Assembly (NCBI RefSeq): GCF_023507705.1
Contig: NZ_JALBGD010000001.1
Span: 186,001 to 250,000, forward strand
Source: Stappia sp. WLB 29
Lineage (GTDB): Bacteria > Pseudomonadota > Alphaproteobacteria > Rhizobiales > Stappiaceae
DNA: 64,000 nucleotides
Direction: 5' to 3'
Shown here: one piece after another, positions 17,741 to 26,934 of the stretch
Layout: every line of letters begins with the position of its first letter
Numbering within the stretch: position 1 is the first letter of the stretch
Program-made: the position numbers and the translations under genes
The notes under the pieces: model-generated
Seen by the model: only the letters and a program-made list of their open reading frames with translations
What the model was told of the DNA's origin: nothing
Databases searched by the model: none

Positions 17741-18652
17741 ATGAACACCTCTTCCTCTCCCGAGACCTTCCGCTTGGCGCTTTGCGCCTTCAACCTTGGC
17801 ATGGGTGGACGCAGCCGCGAGGCATTCCTCGCCGGCATCTCGCAGCGCCTTGCCCGTGCCCATGCCCAGGGCGCCGAGCTCCTGGTGCTTCCCGAATATC
17901 TCAGCGAGGCGTTTCTGGCCTGGAAGCCCAAGGCGTTGAAACCAACAGAAGAACTCGCCTTTATGGCGGCAGAGGCGGAAGCCTTGCTGCCGGAAATGGC
18001 GGCTCTCGTCGCCGAACACGGGGTCTCGCTCGTTGCCGGCTCCGTCCCGTGGACGGACGGCAAGGGTGGTTTCGTCAACCGCGCCGTCGCCATGCTGCCC
18101 GACGGACGCAGCATCGCCCATGACAAACTGGCCCTGACGCCGTTCGAGCGCGACCGCGAAAGCTGGTTTCTCACTCCCGGCGACAAGGTGGTCCGCTTCG
18201 AGTTCGCCGGCCTGTCGATGATGATGCTGATCTGTCTCGACATCGAGATGCCGGCACTTTCCAGCCTCATCGCTCGCGACGCGCCCGACCTGCTGATCGT
18301 GCCGTCGATGACGTCCAGCCTTGCCGGCTATCACCGCGTCTTCGGCTGTGCCAAGGCGCGGGCTGTCGAGCTGATGTGCTCGGTTGCAGTCTGCGGTGTG
18401 GTGGGTGCTTCGCCCGGCACGACCCAGAACGACACGAATGTCTCCGGTGCTGCGCTCTATATTCCGTGCGAACCTTCCCTCGGCTACCGCGGTGTCGTGG
18501 CGGAGATCGCTCCGATCGACGGGACCAAGGGGGAGGAGCCGCTTCTGGTCGTCGATGTCCCCGTTGCGGCCATCCGAGCCTTGCGCGCAGGTGGCGCCGA
18601 GGTCTGGCCGGGCAACTGGTCGGCGGATCACGTCACATTGTCGAGCGAGTGA
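17741..18652 (+). CDS. Nitrilase superfamily (carbon-nitrogen hydrolase) protein
   Basis: 303 aa from the ATG at 17741. The Glu-Lys-Cys triad is visible: Glu in LLVLPEYLSEAF, Lys in IAHDKLALTPFERD, and Cys in MMLICLDIEMPAL. It would hydrolyse an amide, probably not a nitrile, but the substrate cannot be told. No strong ribosome site precedes any start; an ATG at 17720 is also in frame. It overlaps nothing and is followed 4 bp later by the DUF423 gene, so these two are co-transcribed. The sox operon follows on the same strand. Confidence 0.85.
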   Translation: MNTSSSPETFRLALCAFNLGMGGRSREAFLAGISQRLARAHAQGAELLVLPEYLSEAFLAWKPKALKPTEELAFMAAEAEALLPEMAALVAEHGVSLVAGSVPWTDGKGGFVNRAVAMLPDGRSIAHDKLALTPFERDRESWFLTPGDKVVRFEFAGLSMMMLICLDIEMPALSSLIARDAPDLLIVPSMTSSLAGYHRVFGCAKARAVELMCSVAVCGVVGASPGTTQNDTNVSGAALYIPCEPSLGYRGVVAEIAPIDGTKGEEPLLVVDVPVAAIRALRAGGAEVWPGNWSADHVTLSSE

Positions 18653-18656
18653 GCCA

Positions 18657-19061
18657 ATGAGTTTCCCGGATAGTTCGCAAGTCTCTGGCGAGGACCGCAT
18701 CAATGGTGCCGTCGTCCTGCTTGCCGGCCTCAGCGGTGGGCTGGGTGTCGCACTTTCGGCGATGGCAGCCCATCTTCCCGGCGGCGATTTGCTGTCGAAC
18801 GCGGCCAACATGCTGCTCTTCCACGCGCCGGCCTTTCTGGCGCTGGCCGCGCTGCGTGCCACCGGTCCGCGCGGTGTTCTTGCGGTCGCAACGCTCGCGC
18901 TTGCAGTGGGTCTTGCGCTGTTTGCCGGGGATCTGACCTCGCGGGTGATGCTGGGCGATCGGCTGTTCTCGATGGCGGCGCCGACGGGCGGCAGCTTGAT
19001 GATCCTCGGCTGGGCGGGCATCCTGCTGGCTGGAGCCGTTCGGATGGTGAGAAGGGCCTGA
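18657..19061 (+). CDS. DUF423 family membrane protein
   Basis: 134 aa. Four hydrophobic segments span about residues 17-40, 48-65, 70-90 and 105-130 (for example VVLLAGLSGGLGVALSAMAAH and LMILGWAGILLAGAV). The LSGGLGVALSAMAAHLPGG and LFAGDL blocks are typical of the small DUF423/YwdK inner-membrane proteins. Function is unknown. It starts 4 bp after the nitrilase-family stop codon, which implies translational coupling. Confidence 0.8.
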   Translation: MSFPDSSQVSGEDRINGAVVLLAGLSGGLGVALSAMAAHLPGGDLLSNAANMLLFHAPAFLALAALRATGPRGVLAVATLALAVGLALFAGDLTSRVMLGDRLFSMAAPTGGSLMILGWAGILLAGAVRMVRRA

Positions 19062-19163
19062 CCCGCGGTCTTTGCCACTGTCGCGGATGCGACGCAAAGC
19101 CTCGACGGAATGTCGTTTTTCGGCAAGACCGGCTGCCGGATCGGTAGCACAACGGAAGTGAGG

Positions 19164-19176
19164 GCGTTCGCAACGC
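19164..19176. promoter_or_regulatory. Palindrome upstream of soxB
   Basis: GCGTT-CGC-AACGC is a perfect 5-3-5 inverted repeat 58 bp before the soxB start, in the 173-bp gap that should hold the sox promoter. It is a candidate operator; no matching regulator gene lies nearby. Confidence 0.25.
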
Positions 19177-19234
19177 AACTCCGCTGGTGCGGTGTTGCCC
19201 GCGCCCGCGAGAGCGCCGCCGGCAAGAGGATCGC

Positions 19235-20488
19235 ATGACACGTTTCTCCTTCTGGGACCTCGCCTTGAAGGCCCTCAACGCCCATCAGGACTGGGGTCAC
19301 CAATGGCGCAAGCCCGATCCGAAGCCCGAATATGATGTGATCATCATCGGTGCCGGCGGCCATGGTCTCGCCACGGCTTATTATCTCGCTTGCGAACACG
19401 GCATCACCAATGTCGCCGTGCTGGAAAAGGGCTGGCTCGGTGGCGGCAATACGGGCCGAAACACCACCATCGTCCGATCCAACTATCTCTGGGAGGAGAG
19501 CGAGGCGCTCTACGACCACGCGATGGACTTGTGGCAGGATCTGTCGCAGGAGCTGAACTACAACGTCATGTATTCCGCCCGCGGCGTGATGATGCTCGCC
19601 CATACGGTGCACGACATCCAGGTCTTCAAGCGGCACGTCCATGCCAACCGGCTGGCCGGCGTGCAGAATGAGTGGCTGAGCGCGGAGGAGGCCAAGGAGT
19701 TCTGCCCGCCGCTCAATATCGGCCGCAACATCCGTTATCCCGTGCTTGGGGCCGCGCTCCAGCGCAAGGGTGGCGTTGCCCGCCACGATGCGGTGGCCTG
19801 GGGCTATGCGCGCGGAGCCGACCGTCGCGGCGTCGACATCATCCAGAACTGCGCGGTGACCGGCATCCGCCGCCACGCCGACGGATCGATTGCCGGCGTC
19901 GAGACCTCGCGCGGCTTCATCGGGGCGAAGAAGGTCGGCGTGGTCGCGGCCGGCCACACTTCGGTCGTGATGGACATGGCCGGCGTCCGAATGCCGCTGG
20001 AATCCAATCCGCTGCAGGCGCTGGTGTCCGAGCCGGTGAAGCCGTGCTTCCCCTGCGTGGTCATGTCCAACACGGTGCATGCCTATATCTCGCAGTCGGA
20101 CAAGGGCGAACTGGTGATCGGTGCGGGCACCGACCAGTATGTTTCCTACAGCCAGACCGGCGGATTGCAGATCACTACGCACACGGTCGATGCGATCTGC
20201 GAGCTGTTCCCGATGTTCCGCCGCATGCGCATGCTGCGCAACTGGGGCGGTATTGTCGACGTCACACCGGACCGCTCTCCGATCATCGGCAAGACCCCGG
20301 TGCCGGGCCTTTACGTCAATTGCGGCTGGGGTACGGGCGGGTTCAAGGCAACGCCCGGTTCGGGCCATGTGTTTGCCCACACCATCGCGCGCGACGAGCC
20401 GCATCCTGTCAATGCACCGTTCACGCTGGACCGGTTCCGCACCGGCCGGCTCATCGACGAGGCGGCGGCTGCCGCCGTCGCGCATTGA
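19235..20488 (+). CDS. soxB: Sarcosine oxidase subunit beta
   Basis: 417 aa, DAO-fold flavoprotein subunit of heterotetrameric sarcosine oxidase, which demethylates sarcosine to glycine with transfer of the methyl carbon to tetrahydrofolate. The FAD-binding motif DVIIIGAGGHGLATAYYLA is at residues 34-52. GGVARHDAVAWGYARGAD places H184 at the position that binds FMN covalently in characterised enzymes. NCGWGTGGFKATPGSG is the late FAD block. The ATG is preceded by GAGG. It is the first gene of a five-gene operon. Confidence 0.95.
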   Translation: MTRFSFWDLALKALNAHQDWGHQWRKPDPKPEYDVIIIGAGGHGLATAYYLACEHGITNVAVLEKGWLGGGNTGRNTTIVRSNYLWEESEALYDHAMDLWQDLSQELNYNVMYSARGVMMLAHTVHDIQVFKRHVHANRLAGVQNEWLSAEEAKEFCPPLNIGRNIRYPVLGAALQRKGGVARHDAVAWGYARGADRRGVDIIQNCAVTGIRRHADGSIAGVETSRGFIGAKKVGVVAAGHTSVVMDMAGVRMPLESNPLQALVSEPVKPCFPCVVMSNTVHAYISQSDKGELVIGAGTDQYVSYSQTGGLQITTHTVDAICELFPMFRRMRMLRNWGGIVDVTPDRSPIIGKTPVPGLYVNCGWGTGGFKATPGSGHVFAHTIARDEPHPVNAPFTLDRFRTGRLIDEAAAAAVAH

Positions 20489-20496
20489 GGCCCGAC

Positions 20497-20853
20497 ATGA
20501 CGCATCAACCAGTGAACCTTGCCGGGAAGCTCGCTCTGTTCTCCGACCATTGGTCGCCGAAGATCGTCGGCTCGTTCAATGGTCACGATCTCATGGTGGT
20601 GAAGGTCAAGGGAGAGTTCACCTGGCATTCGCATCCCGATACGGATGACTTCTTTCAAGTCCTGTCCGGCAGGTTGACCATCCGCATGCGCGATGGCGAT
20701 GTCACGCTCGGGCCCGGCGAACTGTTTGTCGTTCCCAAAGGCGTAGAACATTGCCCGGTCGCCGAGGTCGAAACCCACCTGTTGCTGATCGAGCCTTCCG
20801 GCACGCCGAACACCGGCGATCCGGAGACTGCGGCTCAGAAGACCAAAATCTAG
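20497..20853 (+). CDS. Small cupin protein inside the sarcosine oxidase operon
   Basis: 118 aa, one cupin barrel. FTWHSHPDTDDFFQVLSG and FVVPKGVEHCPVAEVETHLLLIEP carry the two conserved cupin motifs with His residues placed to bind a metal. It starts 8 bp after soxB and ends 9 bp before soxD, so it is part of the sox transcript. It is not one of the four known sarcosine oxidase subunits. Possible roles are sensing or accessory handling of formaldehyde or peroxide, or sugar isomerase-like binding; nothing in the sequence decides. Confidence 0.8.
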   Translation: MTHQPVNLAGKLALFSDHWSPKIVGSFNGHDLMVVKVKGEFTWHSHPDTDDFFQVLSGRLTIRMRDGDVTLGPGELFVVPKGVEHCPVAEVETHLLLIEPSGTPNTGDPETAAQKTKI

Positions 20854-20862
20854 GGCAAGCCG

Positions 20863-21168
20863 ATGCTTCTGATCCACTGCCCCTGCTGCGGCGTCGAACG
20901 CCCGGAGATCGAGTTCCGCTACGGCGGCGAGGCGCATATCGCACGTCCGATGCAGCCGGCGGATCTCGACGATCATCAATGGGCCGAGTTTCTCTACATG
21001 CGCACTAACCCCAAGGGCGTGATGGCCGAGCGCTGGCGCCATGTTCACGGCTGTGGCCGCTTCTTCAACGCGCTGCGCGACACGGTCAGCGACCGCTTCA
21101 TCGCTGTCTACAAGACCGGCGAGCCGCGCCCAGATAGTGCCACCGCCAGCGGGGAGGGCGCCCGATGA
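20863..21168 (+). CDS. soxD: Sarcosine oxidase subunit delta
   Basis: 101 aa. The small zinc-binding subunit of heterotetrameric sarcosine oxidase. MLLIHCPCCGVERPEIEFRY provides the Cys cluster (C6, C8, C9). MRTNPKGVMAERWRHVHGCGRFFNALRDT contains the conserved WRH.HGCGRFFN block, whose His and Cys complete the Zn site. It overlaps the soxA start codon by 4 bp (ATGA), so translation is coupled. Confidence 0.95.
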   Translation: MLLIHCPCCGVERPEIEFRYGGEAHIARPMQPADLDDHQWAEFLYMRTNPKGVMAERWRHVHGCGRFFNALRDTVSDRFIAVYKTGEPRPDSATASGEGAR

Positions 21169-24100
21169 CCCTTTCCTTCCGCACCTCGAAAGGCGGGCGC
21201 ATCGACCGCGCGAAATCCGTTAAGTTCATCTTCGACGGCAAGACGCTGGTCGGACAGGCTGGCGATACGCTGGCCTCCGCACTGCTCGCCAACGGCATCC
21301 ATCTCGTCGGCCGCTCGTTCAAGTACCACCGTCCGCGCGGCATCCTGACAGCAGGCTCCGAGGAGCCGAATGCGCTGGTCGGGGTGGCGAAATCCGCAGC
21401 GGCCGCCGCCGCCGGCCAGAGCGTGCCGAACCTGCGGGCCACCCAGGTCGAAATTCATGAGGGAATGGTCATCGTCAGCCAGAATCGCTGGCCTTCGCTC
21501 GGCTTCGACATCGGCGCGGTCAACGACCGCCTGTCGCCGCTCTTCGTCGCCGGCTTCTACTACAAGACCTTCATGTGGCCGAAGAGCTTCTGGAACCGGG
21601 TCTACGAGCCGTTCATCCGTGCCGCCGCCGGTCTCGGAAAGGCGCCGACAGCGCCGGATCCAGACCGCTATGCCAATCGCTACGCCCATTGCGACGTGCT
21701 CGTCGCCGGCAGCGGCCCGGCCGGGCTTGCGGCGGCGCTCACCGCCACGCGCTCCGGAGCACGGGTGATCCTTGCCTACGAGCAGGGGGAGCCAGGAGGC
21801 TCGCTGCTGCATGATGTGGGAGCGCAGATCGACGGCCGACCTGCCGCGGAGTGGGTGTCTGCCGTGATTGCCGAGCTTGCGGGCAACGACCGCGTCACCC
21901 TGTTGCCGCGCACCACCGTCTTCGGCTACTTCAACCAGAACTTCATCGGCCTCGCCGAGCGCGTCACCGACCACCTTGCCGATCCGGATCCCTCTCTGCC
22001 GCGCGAGCGCCTCTGGCAGGTGCGAGCACGCCAGGTGGTGCTCGCCACCGGCGCCATCGAGCGGCCGCTGGTCTTCCCCGAAAACGACCGTCCGGGTGTC
22101 ATGATGGCCGAGGCGGGACGCATCTACGCCAACCGTTTCGGTGTCCTGCCAGGCCGGGCGATTGCGGTCGCCACGTCCTGCGACAGCGCCTGGCGTGCTG
22201 CCTTCGACATCAAGGCGCTCGGCGGCAATGTGGTCGCTATCCTCGACATGCGGACCGATGTGGATCCGGCGTTGAAGGAGAAGGCCCGCGCCCATTCCAT
22301 CCGGGTGGAAACCGGCTGCACGGTCACCGGCGTGAAGGGCACCAAGCGGATCGAAGGCGTCCGGCTTGGCCGCATATCCGGCGACACGGTCTCGTCCGCC
22401 GGCAGCCTTGCTTGCGACTGTCTGCTGATGTCCGGCGGCTGGACGCCCAATGTCAGCCTGCACTCGCAAGCCCGCGGCAAGCTTGACTGGCACGCCGACA
22501 AGGGAGCTTTCCTGCCCGGCGATCCGGTCCAGGCTCAGCGCTCCGCAGGCAGCTGCCGAGGCATCGACGGTTTGGCGCAGGTGCTGGCCGACGGTGCCCG
22601 CGCCGGCGCGGAAGCAGCGCAGGCCGCGACCGGAAACGCGGTCGACGTACCGGCCTTCTCCGCAAGCGGCAGCGAGGTCTCGTCGGGCTGGTGGCTGGGG
22701 GCCGTGCCGCACGACCGCGATGCGTCTCGCGTGCGCGCTTTCGTCGACTTCCAGAACGATGTGACGGCAAAGGATGTGAAGCTCGCGGTACGCGAGGGCA
22801 TGCATTCCATCGAGCACATCAAGCGATACACCACGACCGGCATGGCGACCGATCAGGGCCGCCTGTCCAACATGAATGCGCTCTCCATCGCGTCCACGGC
22901 ACTCGCCAACGAGATCCCACAGGTCGGTCTCACCACCTTCCGCCAGCCTTATACGCCGGTGACTTTCGGCACGCTGGCGACGACCTCGCGCGGCGATCTG
23001 TTCGATCCGGTCCGCCGCACGGCGATCCACGACTGGGCTGCGGCGCAAGGCGCGGCCTTCGAGGATGTCAGCCTGTGGAAGCGCGCCTGGTACTTCCCCA
23101 AAAGCGGAGAGGACATGCACGCGGCGGTGCTGCGGGAATGCCGCACGGTGCGCGAAAGCGTCGGCATCTTCGACGCCTCCACCCTCGGCAAGATCGAGGT
23201 GGTCGGACCGGATGCGGCTGAATTCCTTGAGCGAATCTACACCAATCCTTGGAAGAAGCTCGGCATCGGACGCCTGCGCTACGGGCTGATGCTCAACGAG
23301 GCGGGCTTCATCATGGATGACGGCGTCGTCGGTCGCATCGCCGAGGACCGTTTCCACGTCACCACCACGACCGGCGGCGCGCCGCGCGTCCTCGCCCATA
23401 TGGAGGACTATCTCCAGACCGAATGGGCGGACCTCAAGGTCTGGCTGACCTCCACCACCGAGCAGTGGGCGGTGATCGCGGTGCAGGGGCCGAAGGCGCG
23501 CGAGGCCATCGCGCCGCTCGTTGACGACATCGACCTTTCCACCGAAGCGATGCCACACATGTCGGTACGCCAGGGGCATGTCATGGGCGGTATTCCCTGC
23601 CGGTTGTTCCGGATGAGCTTCACCGGCGAGGCGGGCTACGAGATCAACGTGCCGCCATCACGCGCACGCCAAGTCTGGGATGCGGTCTTCGCCAATGTCG
23701 AGCGGCTCGGCGGATGCGCCTACGGCACCGAGACCATGCACGTCCTGCGCGCCGAGAAGGGCTACATCATCGTCGGCCAGGAGACCGACGGCACGGTGAC
23801 GCCGGACGATGTCGGCATGTCCTGGGCCATCGGCAAGAACAAGCCGGACTTCGTCGGAAAGCGGTCGCTTGCTCGGCCGGACCTCATGGCTACGGGCCGC
23901 AAGCAGCTTGTCGGCCTGCTGACAAAAGACGGCAAGGCGCTTCTGGAGGAGGGGGCGCAGGTCACCGCAGAGGCAGATCCGGCGCCGCGCACGCCGGCGC
24001 TGGGTCATGTCACCTCGTCCTATATGTCCGCCGCAGCGGGCCGCCCGATCGCATTGGCGATGATCGCAAACGGCCGTGCCCGCCACGGCGAAACCCTCCA

Positions 24101-24185
24101 TGTGCCAATGCCGAATGGTGCGATTGCCGTCGAGGTGGTCCCGCCGCTGTTCGTCGATCCGGAAGGAAGCCGGCTCAATGCCTGA
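21165..24185 (+). CDS. soxA: Sarcosine oxidase subunit alpha
   Basis: 1006 aa, full length. An N-terminal ferredoxin-like domain (FDGKTLVGQAGDTLASALLA, then FKYHRPRGILTAG) is followed by an NAD(P)-binding flavin-type domain (VLVAGSGPAGLAAALTATRSG near residue 180). A C-terminal GcvT-like folate domain runs from about residue 600 (GDLFDPVRRTAIHDW, GIFDASTLGKIEV, GEAGYEINVP). The last domain transfers the sarcosine methyl carbon to tetrahydrofolate. It overlaps soxD by 4 bp and soxG by 8 bp. Confidence 0.96.
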   Translation: MTLSFRTSKGGRIDRAKSVKFIFDGKTLVGQAGDTLASALLANGIHLVGRSFKYHRPRGILTAGSEEPNALVGVAKSAAAAAAGQSVPNLRATQVEIHEGMVIVSQNRWPSLGFDIGAVNDRLSPLFVAGFYYKTFMWPKSFWNRVYEPFIRAAAGLGKAPTAPDPDRYANRYAHCDVLVAGSGPAGLAAALTATRSGARVILAYEQGEPGGSLLHDVGAQIDGRPAAEWVSAVIAELAGNDRVTLLPRTTVFGYFNQNFIGLAERVTDHLADPDPSLPRERLWQVRARQVVLATGAIERPLVFPENDRPGVMMAEAGRIYANRFGVLPGRAIAVATSCDSAWRAAFDIKALGGNVVAILDMRTDVDPALKEKARAHSIRVETGCTVTGVKGTKRIEGVRLGRISGDTVSSAGSLACDCLLMSGGWTPNVSLHSQARGKLDWHADKGAFLPGDPVQAQRSAGSCRGIDGLAQVLADGARAGAEAAQAATGNAVDVPAFSASGSEVSSGWWLGAVPHDRDASRVRAFVDFQNDVTAKDVKLAVREGMHSIEHIKRYTTTGMATDQGRLSNMNALSIASTALANEIPQVGLTTFRQPYTPVTFGTLATTSRGDLFDPVRRTAIHDWAAAQGAAFEDVSLWKRAWYFPKSGEDMHAAVLRECRTVRESVGIFDASTLGKIEVVGPDAAEFLERIYTNPWKKLGIGRLRYGLMLNEAGFIMDDGVVGRIAEDRFHVTTTTGGAPRVLAHMEDYLQTEWADLKVWLTSTTEQWAVIAVQGPKAREAIAPLVDDIDLSTEAMPHMSVRQGHVMGGIPCRLFRMSFTGEAGYEINVPPSRARQVWDAVFANVERLGGCAYGTETMHVLRAEKGYIIVGQETDGTVTPDDVGMSWAIGKNKPDFVGKRSLARPDLMATGRKQLVGLLTKDGKALLEEGAQVTAEADPAPRTPALGHVTSSYMSAAAGRPIALAMIANGRARHGETLHVPMPNGAIAVEVVPPLFVDPEGSRLNA

Positions 24186-24753
24186 TGTCCTGTTTCACAC
24201 GCCCGCCGAGACGCTGGCACTGTCGCCACTTGTCGGCGCCGGAACTTCGCTCCGCCGCGCTGCTCTGCTGGTCCGCTTCGTGTTTCGGGGCGATGCCGCC
24301 GCAGCCGCGAAGGTAGGAGCCGCGTTCGGCGTCGCCCTGCCGCAATCGCCGCTTGCCTCCGAAAGGACAGGCGAGCGCGCCGCGCTCTGGCAGGGGCCGG
24401 ACGAGTGGCTTCTGCTCGCCCGCCCGGCTATGGATGGGCCTCAGGCGGTCGATGCGTTGGCTCGCAGTCTTGCCGGAGAGATCGCCGCGGCGCTCGGGGA
24501 AACCCCGCACTCTCTGGTCGACGTGTCGGAGCGCCATGTCGCTCTGCTGCTGGAAGGGCCGGGCGCTGCCGATCTTCTCAACGCGCATGTCTTTCTGGAT
24601 CTCGACCCTGCCGCTTTTCCGGTCGGTATGGTGACTCGCACGCTTTTCACCAAGGCGGAAATCGTGCTGTGGCGTACGAGTGAGCAGAATTTCGCCATCG
24701 AATGCTGGTCGAGTTTTGCCCCCTATGTCGAGGGACACCTCGCCGAGGCCTGA
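24178..24753 (+). CDS. soxG: Sarcosine oxidase subunit gamma
   Basis: 191 aa. The least conserved subunit, related to the folate-binding GcvT fold. QGPDEWLLLA, HSLVDVSERHVALLLEGPGAADLLNA and RTLFTKAEIVLWRTSEQNFAIECWSSFA match the pattern of SoxG proteins. The start overlaps the end of soxA by 8 bp. It is the last gene of soxB-cupin-soxDAG and is followed by an intrinsic terminator. Confidence 0.9.
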   Translation: MPDVLFHTPAETLALSPLVGAGTSLRRAALLVRFVFRGDAAAAAKVGAAFGVALPQSPLASERTGERAALWQGPDEWLLLARPAMDGPQAVDALARSLAGEIAAALGETPHSLVDVSERHVALLLEGPGAADLLNAHVFLDLDPAAFPVGMVTRTLFTKAEIVLWRTSEQNFAIECWSSFAPYVEGHLAEA

Positions 24754-24789
24754 TCCGGCCAAGGCTCGCGCGCAAAAAGAGCGGGACAA

Positions 24790-24821
24790 TGGGCGGTACC
24801 GGCGGTGCCGCCCGTTTTGTT
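24790..24821 (+). terminator. Intrinsic terminator of the sox operon
   Basis: GGGCGGTACC and GGTGCCGCCC arms (one G-U or mismatch step) form a GC-rich stem followed by GTTTTGTTT. It lies about 40 bp after the soxG stop. Confidence 0.8.
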
Positions 24822-25128
24822 TCGAAAGCGGCCTTGCGCCGCGGCGGCGGTCGTGGTGAATGAGCGGGCCGCTGCCCCGACCGCTGGGACGGGCCGGCTC
24901 TCGGAGAAACGGCAAGCTGTCGCCAGGGGTAGCCGCCGGTCAGGACACGCGATCCGCATTCTGCAGGTTGGCTCGGGAGCGCGCGGGTTTCCTTCTGGCT
25001 CAGCCCCTCCAAGCCTTTCCAGTATTGTCGTCATCGGCTCGGTTCGCCAGCGAACGATGATCTCCGCAAACTACCGCTGCCCAACACGTACGCGCTATGA
25101 TACGCGGCAGCATACAAAGATGGTGACT
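24822..25128. other. Gene-poor stretch upstream of the helicase
   Basis: No gene is recognised here. The helicase reading frame stays open leftward through it, but the translation is low-complexity Arg/Ala/Ser-rich and resembles no domain. TATGAT at 25096-25101 could be a -10 element with no good -35. It is most likely a promoter and a long 5' leader, as is common for cold-inducible RNA helicases. Confidence 0.4.
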
Positions 25129-26934
25129 ATGACGCCGAATATTGATCCCAGTTCCACGCCCCCGATCTCCGGGATACATCCGGCCCTCGCGTCCGCCCTC
25201 GCGACGAAGGGGTACACCCAGTTGACGCCGGTCCAGCTGGAGATGACGAACGAGACGTACGGCGAATCCGACCTGCTCGTCTCGGCACAGACCGGATCGG
25301 GAAAGACGATCGCCTTCGGCATTGCAATCGCCTCGACCTTGCTTGGCAACGCGACGCGCTTCGACGCGGCTGGCGCGCCGCTTGGCCTGATCATCGCTCC
25401 GACGCGCGAACTCGCCATTCAAGTTCAACGGGAACTCGCCTGGCTCTATGCGGAAACGCAGATCCGGATCGCGACCTGCGTGGGTGGCATGGACATCCGC
25501 ACCGAACGCCGAGCGCTCGAACGCGGCGCCCACCTCGTCGTCGGCACGCCCGGCCGCCTGCGAGACCACATCACGCGCGGCGCGCTGGATCTCGGCGGCA
25601 TTCGCGCGGTGGTGCTCGATGAAGCAGACGAGATGCTGGACCTCGGCTTTCGCGAAGACCTGGAATTCATCCTCGGCGCGTCGCCCAGGGAACGCCGCAC
25701 GCTGCTGTTCTCGGCGACCGTCAGGCGCGGCATCGCCGAATTGGCCAAGACGGTGCAGACCGATGCGGTGCGTGTCGCGACGCTCGCGACCACCGAACAG
25801 CATGCCGACATCGAATATCAAGTGATGCTGGTGCGGCGCGACGAGCGCGAGCACGCAATCATCAACACGCTGCTGGAGACCGACAGCAAGAGTTCCCTGG
25901 TGTTCTGCCACACGCGCGAAGCGGTTCGCCATCTCACGGCGCGCCTCGTCAATCGCGGCTTCTCGGTGGTGTCCCTGTCGGGCGAGATGGCGCAGTCGGA
26001 GCGCTCGAACGCGCTGCAGGCCATGCGCGACGGACGCGCGCGCGTCTGCGTGGCGACCGACGTTGCGGCGCGCGGCATCGACCTCCCGAATCTCGACCTC
26101 GTGGTCCACGCCGACCTGCCCAGCAAGCCGGAAACCCTGCTGCATCGCTCCGGTCGCACCGGTCGCGCCGGCCGAAAGGGTATCTGCGTCCTGATCGTTC
26201 CGGAAAACCGGCGCGGTGCAGCACATCGCGTTCTGACGATGGCGCAGTTGAGCGCGACCATGCGCGCGGCTCCCGGCATCGCGGAGATCGAGGCGCGTTA
26301 CCGCCGCCAGATTCTCGACGCCGCTGTCACGGCAAGTCTGCCCGATGATCTGGAGGCAGACTTCGTGGCGGAGCTTCTGGAGCGCGCCGGACCGGAGCGC
26401 ATCGCTGCCGCGTTCCTCCGCCAGAATCTGGCCGCACATCCGGTTCCGGAGGACCTCCTGCCGCTTCCTGCCGAGGCGCTGCAGAGCCGGGGCCCCAGCA
26501 GCCGCACCCGCCGGCCCGGCGAGGATCATGTGCGGACCCGCGAGCCGCGCGGCCCGAGCATGGAGGATGGCGTCTGGTTCACGATCTCGCTTGGGCGCAA
26601 GCACCGTGCCGACCCGAAGTTCTTGCTGCCGATGATCTGCAATGCCGGCGGCGTGACCAAACGCGATGTCGGAACGATCCGGATCGACGACCGCGAAACC
26701 CGTTTCGAAATCTCTGCCGACAAGGCCGGTGCCTACGCCTGGCAGATCCTGCAGCCCGGCAGCGTTGAGAAGGGCATCCGGATCTCGCCGGTCGAGGAGG
26801 TGCGTATCGCCCCGAGGTATGCCAAGCCCAAATTCAAGCAGGACGGCAAGCCGCCCCGCAAGCACAAGGCCCCGGCGGCCGATCACGGCAAGCCGCCAAA
26901 GCACAAGAACCGCAAGCCGAAGCGCCCCGATTGA
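25129..26934 (+). CDS. DEAD-box RNA helicase with DbpA-type RNA-binding domain
   Basis: 601 aa. Helicase motifs in order: Q-motif (GYTQLTPVQLEM), AQTGSGKT at 53-60, PTREL, VVLDEADEMLDLGF, FSATV, and HRSGRTGRAGRKG. A DbpA-like domain follows near residues 480-550 (VWFTISLGRKHRADPKFLLPMI, then RFEISADKAGAYAWQI), which in DbpA/YxiN contacts 23S rRNA. A Lys/Pro/His-rich basic tail of about 40 residues ends the protein. It probably acts in ribosome assembly or RNA decay. An ATG at 25120 is an alternative start three residues upstream. Confidence 0.93.
   Translation: MTPNIDPSSTPPISGIHPALASALATKGYTQLTPVQLEMTNETYGESDLLVSAQTGSGKTIAFGIAIASTLLGNATRFDAAGAPLGLIIAPTRELAIQVQRELAWLYAETQIRIATCVGGMDIRTERRALERGAHLVVGTPGRLRDHITRGALDLGGIRAVVLDEADEMLDLGFREDLEFILGASPRERRTLLFSATVRRGIAELAKTVQTDAVRVATLATTEQHADIEYQVMLVRRDEREHAIINTLLETDSKSSLVFCHTREAVRHLTARLVNRGFSVVSLSGEMAQSERSNALQAMRDGRARVCVATDVAARGIDLPNLDLVVHADLPSKPETLLHRSGRTGRAGRKGICVLIVPENRRGAAHRVLTMAQLSATMRAAPGIAEIEARYRRQILDAAVTASLPDDLEADFVAELLERAGPERIAAAFLRQNLAAHPVPEDLLPLPAEALQSRGPSSRTRRPGEDHVRTREPRGPSMEDGVWFTISLGRKHRADPKFLLPMICNAGGVTKRDVGTIRIDDRETRFEISADKAGAYAWQILQPGSVEKGIRISPVEEVRIAPRYAKPKFKQDGKPPRKHKAPAADHGKPPKHKNRKPKRPD

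Noticed and set aside
19062-19234. A glycine riboswitch before the sarcosine oxidase operon
   Set aside because: The 173-bp gap is too short for a tandem glycine aptamer, and its conserved core was not seen.
21108-23579. A very long open frame antisense to soxA
   Set aside because: The translation is Arg/Ala/Gly-rich without domains, and it is opposite a well-supported gene. This is a usual shadow in GC-rich DNA. A similar frame lies antisense to the 17.6-20.5 kb genes.
24805-25128. An N-terminal extension of the helicase by about 105 residues
   Set aside because: The sequence is low-complexity, has no ribosome site and the helicase Q-motif begins correctly from the later ATG.
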